The notes under the pieces were generated by a model. That model was not told the DNA's origin. It saw only the letters and a program-made list of their open reading frames with translations, and ran no database searches. Made by a program: the position numbers and the translations under genes. Below are positions 57,606-64,000 of a DNA stretch of 64,000 bases, piece after piece (within the stretch, counting starts at the first letter, position 1; each line of letters opens with the position of its first letter). The stretch comes from Sphagnum compactum (taxonomy: Eukaryota > Bryophyta > Sphagnopsida > Sphagnales): positions 1,116,001-1,180,000 of the forward strand of contig OZ234498.1 in assembly GCA_965153455.1 (NCBI GenBank). Direction: 5' to 3'.

Positions 57606-60600
57606 ATGACCACGACTTGATGTTCATCTTCTTCCACGGCTATTCTAACGACACGGCCGTTTGGGAAACGATGTCGATCCAACGTGGGCATCCCGAAGTC
57701 TGCTGGCTGCAAAAGTGGCTCCCCAAATCCAGAGAAGATCAGGGACTGGTAGTCGCATTTTGGTGCTGTCCGTGTCCTTCAACGTTAATCCGCAAGGCGC
57801 GCACGAGAGCGTGGAGGACATAGGCAAGAAATTGGTGCAGTCCCTAGTGAACGAGTGAGTGCGCCTGTTCCCCCTCCGATTCCCCCTTGCCCCTCCTCCC
57901 TCCTAGTTATGCCAGGGAATGAGCCCTTAAGATACGTTCTGCACCATGGAATGGTCAAGCCCCTGCCCATTATGGTGGGTAAGACGCCAGGTGAGCCCAT
58001 TTAGGGGAGCTTGATGATGCACCCAACAGATTAATGGGCAAAAAACAACTATAGAAGGACCTGCGGCTAAAGCGAGAAGATAGTTGATTGTGCACGGTAG
58101 TTGGTTGGAGCAAGAAGATAGTCACACAACTATAGGAAGAAGACACTTTGTGACCGGATAGGAAGTCACACTTGGATTTTCATAGTGTGAACACTAGTTC
58201 TTTTTAGGGTTTAGGTTTTGTTTTGAGCCGTCGTCAACTTTCTTCGTGTAGGCGGCAGAGGTTTATATATTGTTAGTGCTCTTAGTGGCTATGAGTAGGA
58301 AACTTTGTTGTTTGTGTGTTATGTGAAACAGGTTGGCTGCAGACGAATGGCTGGCCAAGGGCACTTCAAGCATGCGAGGGAGAGGAGAAGGAGATGCGGT
58401 TGGACCAAGATAAGAAGGGGAGTTTGAAGGCGAAGAAGGCAGGTCTATGGTTTTTGGATTGCATTTGTGGTAGATAATGTAGAATCAAGAGCTTGCAAAA
58501 GTGAGTAGTTGCTGTTTTGATTTTCACTGCGCCAGTGGCTACATCATGGCATGCGTTGTGTTCTTGCTAGTGTTAGGTGCTATAAGGGATTGATGCTGAG
58601 GGATGATGATGCACAAAGGGGGTCCGAGCTGTAGAATTAGGAACATGTAGAGGGATGCAATTGTATGGGGCTTTGGTGGAAACATTCATGAAGTAGCACA
58701 CTTGTGATGAGTTAAAGCTAGAAACCTTAGTGGGTATCCTTGGGTTGGGCAGAACGTGGGTACAAAAGGGAGAGATTACATAAATTATCCATAAACCCAA
58801 ATTTTGATTAGCACTCTGTTTTTCCCAAGTTGTTGCAAGTCAACTTGGCATCTTTTACTCATACTTGGTTCAGAACCAGAAGTCATATAGTTTGTGGAAC
58901 CAATACAAGTATCTTTCTGCATTATGTCATAGGGTAGAGGGATGGATTAACAGCTCATAATGGACCAAATGAACATAGAGGGCGTTGACCTCAAACCAAA
59001 TCCCACTAGTTCATGTTCTCACAATACTAGGAATTATTCTTAGTAGTAGTTAGACGAATAATATATAAAGATCCAAAAGGGCTTGACAAGTATGTGGTGC
59101 CTGGAGTCTCATTTGGGGTACAGAGATTTATGCTCTGATTGGAACAATAGCACCAATGTATTGTAACAGTGCTTGAATGGTAGAATACATATTGCAGAAG
59201 TCGAAGGTAAAGAGTTTGGGGTTTGTGATGAAGAGATGTTCTTCATACTCTTTCTTTTTGGTTACAACTTGATTGTTGGTGGTTAGAGCAAAAAGCTAGT
59301 TGATTTCAAATTGTAAGGTTTTTTTTTGTGCATTTAGTCTTGTTGTGTGTTCTGTTTTTGTTTTTTCGTTTTTTATAACTTTCAGTTTCACTTGTTATTT
59401 TCTTTCATAGTCTCATTGCTCATTTTGTTCTTTTTCCCTTTTTGTTTTTGGTTTTTTTTTCCATAAAAAAAAATCTTTTTTATTAAAAATGGAAATTATA
59501 TATATATATATATTTTCTGGTTGATTGTTTTTTTTTTGAACTTTTTTTTAACAGCCAGCTTGCCTTGGATAAATATTATACATAGTTTTTAAAACAATGG
59601 GTGGTGTGTAGGCTTTGGGCTTAATGATGTTTTTGTTTTCTTCATAATTTAGATTTTACATCGCTCAAACTTAGTTACGGCTACAATTGCACCTCTTAAC
59701 GCATTTGTTGCATGACGTGTTTTAGCCCTTTATGTTTTTGCTACGAACGTGCCTCCATACTTTTATTGTGCAGCTGCCACCGCACTTCCACGCCATTGCT
59801 ACGTAGTGTGCCTCAAGCCTTCACTTCTTCTGTGCGTCATGCTATAATTATAATTTTTTATAGCAACAACTCCCATCATGCCTAATTTTCCTGCATAAAA
59901 TTCTGCTATGAGTTTTTTGGTAAAAATGTCTTTCAATAATTCCTCTTCTACTCCCAACAATTCTTCTATTTCTAAAAAACAAACTACTCCATGGCCTCCT
60001 TTTAAAGGACTTGAATGTGTAACTCCACCTACAAAACATGGGAGTTCTTGGGAATTAAAATGTAAGTTTTGTACAACAAAATTTAAAGCATCATCAATCA
60101 CAAGAATTAGAGAACAGTTTTTGGGCACTTCAAATAACATAGAATTGTGCTTGGTAATTCAACAAGAGACCTTGCAACCATTGAAAGAGTAGGTTGGAAA
60201 AGCTTCAAAATAAAAAGAATTGGGCAAAAGAAAAATGGAAACATTTAAATAAAGTCATTGATTTAACACAACCAAAATTGCAGACAATTTGGAATGCTCA
60301 AAAACGTGAAAAAATGGATAAAATAATTGCTAAAGTTTTTTTGGATGTGGGATTCCTTTTAATGTCATCAAATTAGATCATTTCAAACAAATGATATATG
60401 TTCTTGGACATTACGGTCTTGGGTATTTACCTCCAAGTTATGAAAAGTTGAAAACAACATTGTTGAAAGAAGTGACAAATGACCTGATAAAATTTTGGAT
60501 GCTGTGAAGGAAAGTTGGAAAGAAATTGGATGTATTGCCACATGTGATGGTTGGACTAATGTTGACAACATACCACTACTAAACATTTTATGTGTTTGTC

Positions 60601-62464
60601 CAAAAGGGGATTTCTTTTGTAAGCAGTTGATATAACTGGTAAGACAAAAGTGACAATTTATATTGCTGACACAATTTGTGAAGCAATTGAGAAAATAGAC
60701 TGCTCAGCGCATGGCATTGATCTTGTTTTGGAGGATATTGAAAAAATTGACTGGGTTCATAAACTTGTAAATGAGGCTAGAACTAATATAAAATTTATAA
60801 CAAATTGTCATAAAAGCCAAGCATTGTTTAGAGAATTTTCAAGTAAGGAAAACAACTTGGAATTGTTAAGACCGGGAGATACTAGATTTGGAACAAATTT
60901 TATCATGTTGGAAAGGTAGCAAAAAGTCAAAACACCAATTCAACAATGGATTGTGAGTTCAAAATGGAAAAATTGAGTGTGTTCAGATGAAAAAAGGATG
61001 TTGAATATGCATTTTTGAGCATTCAATTTAGGAAATTATTAACTTTAATTGTGAAGGTTACAGAACCAATCTTCAATCTCATGATTTTGGAAAACCAACA
61101 ACTGAAAAATTCTATGTTATTATGATCAATTAATGGAAAAAATCAATGAAATGGATAGATTAATATTTAAAAAAAAACAAATTGTTCCTATAATAAATGA
61201 TCGATGGTATTTTATGCATAGTTCAATGCATTGTGGAGGAATTGTTTTGGACCCAGAATGGCGAAGGAAAGGGTAGGGAAAAGATAAAGAAATCATGATG
61301 GGTTTTTAAGAAATCCATGACAAGTTTTTTCCAGATGTATGAGATAAGCAAACATTGAAAAACAGCTTTGCTCGTTACAGAAATATGCAGACCCTGCAGC
61401 ATTTTTGGTGGCCAAGGAAATGCCTGCACATACGTGGTGGAGCTCTTATGGATCTGAAACTCCAGAATTACAAAGCTTTGCAATTAAAGTTCTAAGTCAA
61501 GTGATTGTAGCAGTGGCCTGTGAAAGAAATTGGAGCACATTTGAGTTTATACATAGCAAAAAAGGTCATAGATTGACTTTCAAAAGAGCTCCAGATTTGT
61601 ATTTAGTAGTTTACATATGAGAGAAAAGCCTTTTGATCAAGAATATAAGGAAGAATTTGTAGAACGGATAAATGAAGATGAATAAATGTAGAGCAAGATA
61701 CGATGACCTCAGTTTGAGATCTTGTATTTAAAAAATTTTAAGAGAATATTTTTTACACCGTACACCATGACATATTTCTGCTCTGCCTTAAGAAACGACG
61801 TATTTTTTAGTATTTCTGCCATTTAAAAAAAACATCGTTCTCCGTTTTTGGTAACACTGTAACCAAGAGTATTGCAAGAATGGCGTGGACAGATCCTTCA
61901 TGCGCAATCTAAAAGGCATTATGTTTTATAGTGTGCCACACTCAGGGTCTTCCAAGGATTTTGAGAAGTATTTCACAGATGCCAACAACGTGCCATTCCT
62001 CAAGTCTAGTGACCGATCGCAGGGGTTGACAAGGCGCATCAGTGACTTCAATCGTCAAATGGCACACCTCACTATTGACTTTTTGGGCTCCATCGAAGAT
62101 GACGTGAATCTCTATGCTATTATCGAAGGCAAAGGAATGGGGAGCAAGGTACAGAACTTCCTAATCAAATTTAATCAAACTGGGCATTTGGCCACTGGTA
62201 TCTTGATGTGCTCATCATCATACTCCTACTTTGTGTTGTGATACAAGTGGTTCAAGTTCTTGATTGGTTAATGAAAAAAATTGGATTGTTCCTGTGTTGT
62301 AGGTTTTGGTACCAACAGCAACAGGTCGCCTGCTGACACGCAATGAGTTCATCAAGGTGGGAGATGCTAATCATATGGAAGTCTGCCAGCCTGTTAATGA
62401 GGACCACATTTCATACCAGAAATTACTGGAATTTGCAGACATCATATTGCAAAAGCCAATTTGA
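57606..62464 (+). pseudogene. SERAC1-like serine esterase gene, decayed
   Basis: Family: alpha/beta hydrolases related to SERAC1. Part 1, 57606-57858, encodes DLMFIFFHGYSNDTAVW...CWLQKWLPKSREDQ, the oxyanion-side HG motif and the W-P/L-x-W-L motif. The reading frame then changes near 57745-57760 to give RILVLSVSFNVNPQGAHESVEDIGKKL. Part 2, about 61879-62148, encodes NLKGIMFYSVPHSGSSKDFEKYF... Part 3, 62303-62464, encodes VLVPTATGRLL...GDANHMEVCQPVNEDHISY, with the expected catalytic His region, and ends with a stop. The 62148/62303 junction keeps frame (GSK-VLVP) with GT-AG sites. The exon that should carry the GHSxGG nucleophile is not found anywhere between parts 1 and 2, where a hAT remnant sits. 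The frame change and missing nucleophile argue for a pseudogene; an unassembled exon is the alternative. Confidence 0.72.
59850..61858 (+). mobile_element. Decayed autonomous hAT transposon inside the SERAC1-like gene
   Basis: A BED-finger-like N-terminus (about 59908-60190: GSSWELKCKFC...) is followed by a DUF659-type core (about 60500-60615: GCIATCDGWTNVDNIPLLNIL) and SAHGIDLVLEDIEKIDWVHKLV...DTRFGTNFIMLER (60700-60919). A hAT C-terminal dimerisation region follows (61405-61680: VACERNWSTFEFIHSKKG). Stops and frame changes separate the parts, so it is inactive. The right terminus ends CACTG at 61858, about 20 bp before the next SERAC1-like exon. The left CAGTG terminus was not found. Confidence 0.75.
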
Positions 62465-64000
62465 GAAAAAATTAGGTTGATTAAAAAATACAGCACCTGT
62501 CCAGAGTTAAAAATATATGTTCTAGAGCTGGTTGCCAGCTTTAGGGAGGTGGTCTTGAAAGCAGCATGCTGAAAGAGTTTGGCAAGGGTGGAGTGTGGAG
62601 CAGCATGACAGCAGATTTGTTCGGTTCTCCTTTCTTAAAAGACTGCAAACAGTAACCAGTCCACAATCTTGACAGTAATCCACATGTGGAAAAAAGTGGC
62701 TAGAGACTCATCCATGTATTTGAGGCTAAAGAAGCACCCACTCTCGAGTATTGATTTAATATCTGCTTTCAGGTTACTGTGCACAGCGCACAACAACCAA
62801 TTCAACGAGAACTCTACTCAAAAGGAAAACTGAGTATAGGACATCAGGAATGCTCAAAATGAAGAGAGTAACTCAAAGAGTGCAAATTCTTGAATCGCAT
62901 ACATGTTAGAGCCTCAACAGCTTGCACTCCATAAACTCTGTCCTTCGATGCCTGAACTTGGCGCTGTACCCCAAGGGGATCTAGGACTTCACTGTAACCA
63001 AATCTGTGGTACTATCATCTAATGCCACAATCTTTTGGAAGAATTTAGTGAAAATTCAGAATTCAAGCTAACAAAGATATTGCCTTGGAAGAGAAGAGCA
63101 AGCCTCACCCATTGCACCCATTTTCATTCATTCCTTCAGCAACAATCCTGCAGCAGAACTATGTTCACTTTGCAGTAAGTCTCCAAACACCTTGCTCTCA
63201 CCTGCTTGTGTCAGTGAATCAGATCCTTACCTTAATCAAGTTCGAGATCACTAAGAAAAAAATCCAACAGTTTCATTGACCATAACATTTTTCCTTTCAC
63301 ACCTAGACACAAGCCTATTCAACACCTTGTACAATATAGTTATTCACACTTCAGGAAAACCCAAAAAACATTAGGACATGTCCTAAAAATCATACTCATT
63401 TTTATCATCTGTCCTTGACAAGAATCAATACCTACCATAATATATCATATGAAGATAACCTACCAGTAATATCAATATTATTATACCTACCAATAACCCA
63501 CTATATTTTCTGTGCGTGACAGACAACATGCAATGTGTATTTGGTCAATATTGTGATGTAGCTAGAGTGGCGATGATCCATAGGAAGATTTTACCAAATT
63601 TGGCCACAAGCTAAATATGAAAGTAACTTTTTAAAAATATCCTTCTACATTTTTGGCTAGATGATCAGATGATTTTTCCTAAATTTTGGTTAAATTTTGG
63701 CTACTGAAAATCTCAAAAAGCACTTATAAATCAGCACTTACATTTTTCAATATAGCATTAAAATGGCTATATGTATAGCTTGCCAAACAAAAGGCTGATA
63801 ACATGATAGATCTCTTGAAGTAGTAAGTAGTCGTGTACCAGTTGTTAGGTATTTGGATAAAAGTAATTAATATGGTATGTGAGTAGCACGACACCGCACT
63901 GGGACAAAACTGGGAGTCCAAAGGAGACCCCAAAGAACCCTAAATACGTAATATTTTCACCTGCATAATCATCCATCCAGAACTCCTAATTGGACGGAAT
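62465..64000. other. Downstream spacer
   Basis: The first few hundred bases may be 3' UTR of the SERAC1-like gene. No other gene, RNA or transposon was recognised up to the window end. The frames at 63085-63279 (+) and 63933-63724 (-) are short and unlike known proteins. Confidence 0.5.

Overview
This is nuclear DNA from a land plant. The evidence is a plant-only AP2/PLETHORA-type transcription factor with its 9-nt microexon, GT-AG introns, TTTAGGG-type telomere-like repeats, and remnants of hAT, CACTA, MULE-like, LTR and MITE elements. The AT-rich spacers, low gene density (four recognisable intact genes in 64 kb), long GA/CT leader tracts and His/Gln-rich AP2 protein would suit a fern, lycophyte, bryophyte or gymnosperm at least as well as a flowering plant. 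I cannot name the species from the sequence.

Layout. 1-11.4 kb is AT-rich spacer with telomere-like repeats and three MITE-like copies. 11.43-17.22 kb (+) is a complete 8-exon AINTEGUMENTA-like/PLETHORA gene (905 aa). 17.2-28.4 kb is repeat-rich spacer with a non-autonomous CACTA element (23294-25389, TSD ATT), a perfect 25-bp hairpin and a possible copia RNase H remnant. 28.68-35.03 kb (-) is a complete 13-exon GPR89/GTG-type membrane protein gene (475 aa). 35-39 kb holds several tandem repeats and a 290-bp inverted-repeat element that still encodes a zinc knuckle. 39.07-41.29 kb (+) is an intronless ENTH/VHS adaptor gene of the MTV1/tepsin type. 44.21-44.74 kb (-) is an intronless UXT/prefoldin-alpha gene. 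45.0-46.2 kb (+) is a rearranged, broken genomic copy of the 3' part of the GTG gene. 48.4-52.1 kb is a nested transposon complex: two inverted copies of a TTAA-flanked TIR element around a dead hAT transposase, one copy split by a solo LTR with a perfect 5-bp TSD. 53.7-56.7 kb has degenerate tandem repeats and hAT-type MITEs. 57.6-62.5 kb (+) is a decayed SERAC1-like esterase gene with a dead hAT element inside it.

The intact genes are unrelated housekeeping or developmental genes (meristem transcription factor, Golgi/ER anion channel or GTG protein, trans-Golgi coat accessory protein, prefoldin-like co-chaperone). Nothing indicates that they work as a cluster. I found no gene-cluster-like novel system. 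The most unusual features are the structure of the GTG duplicate, the zinc-knuckle mini-element and the nested 48-52 kb complex.
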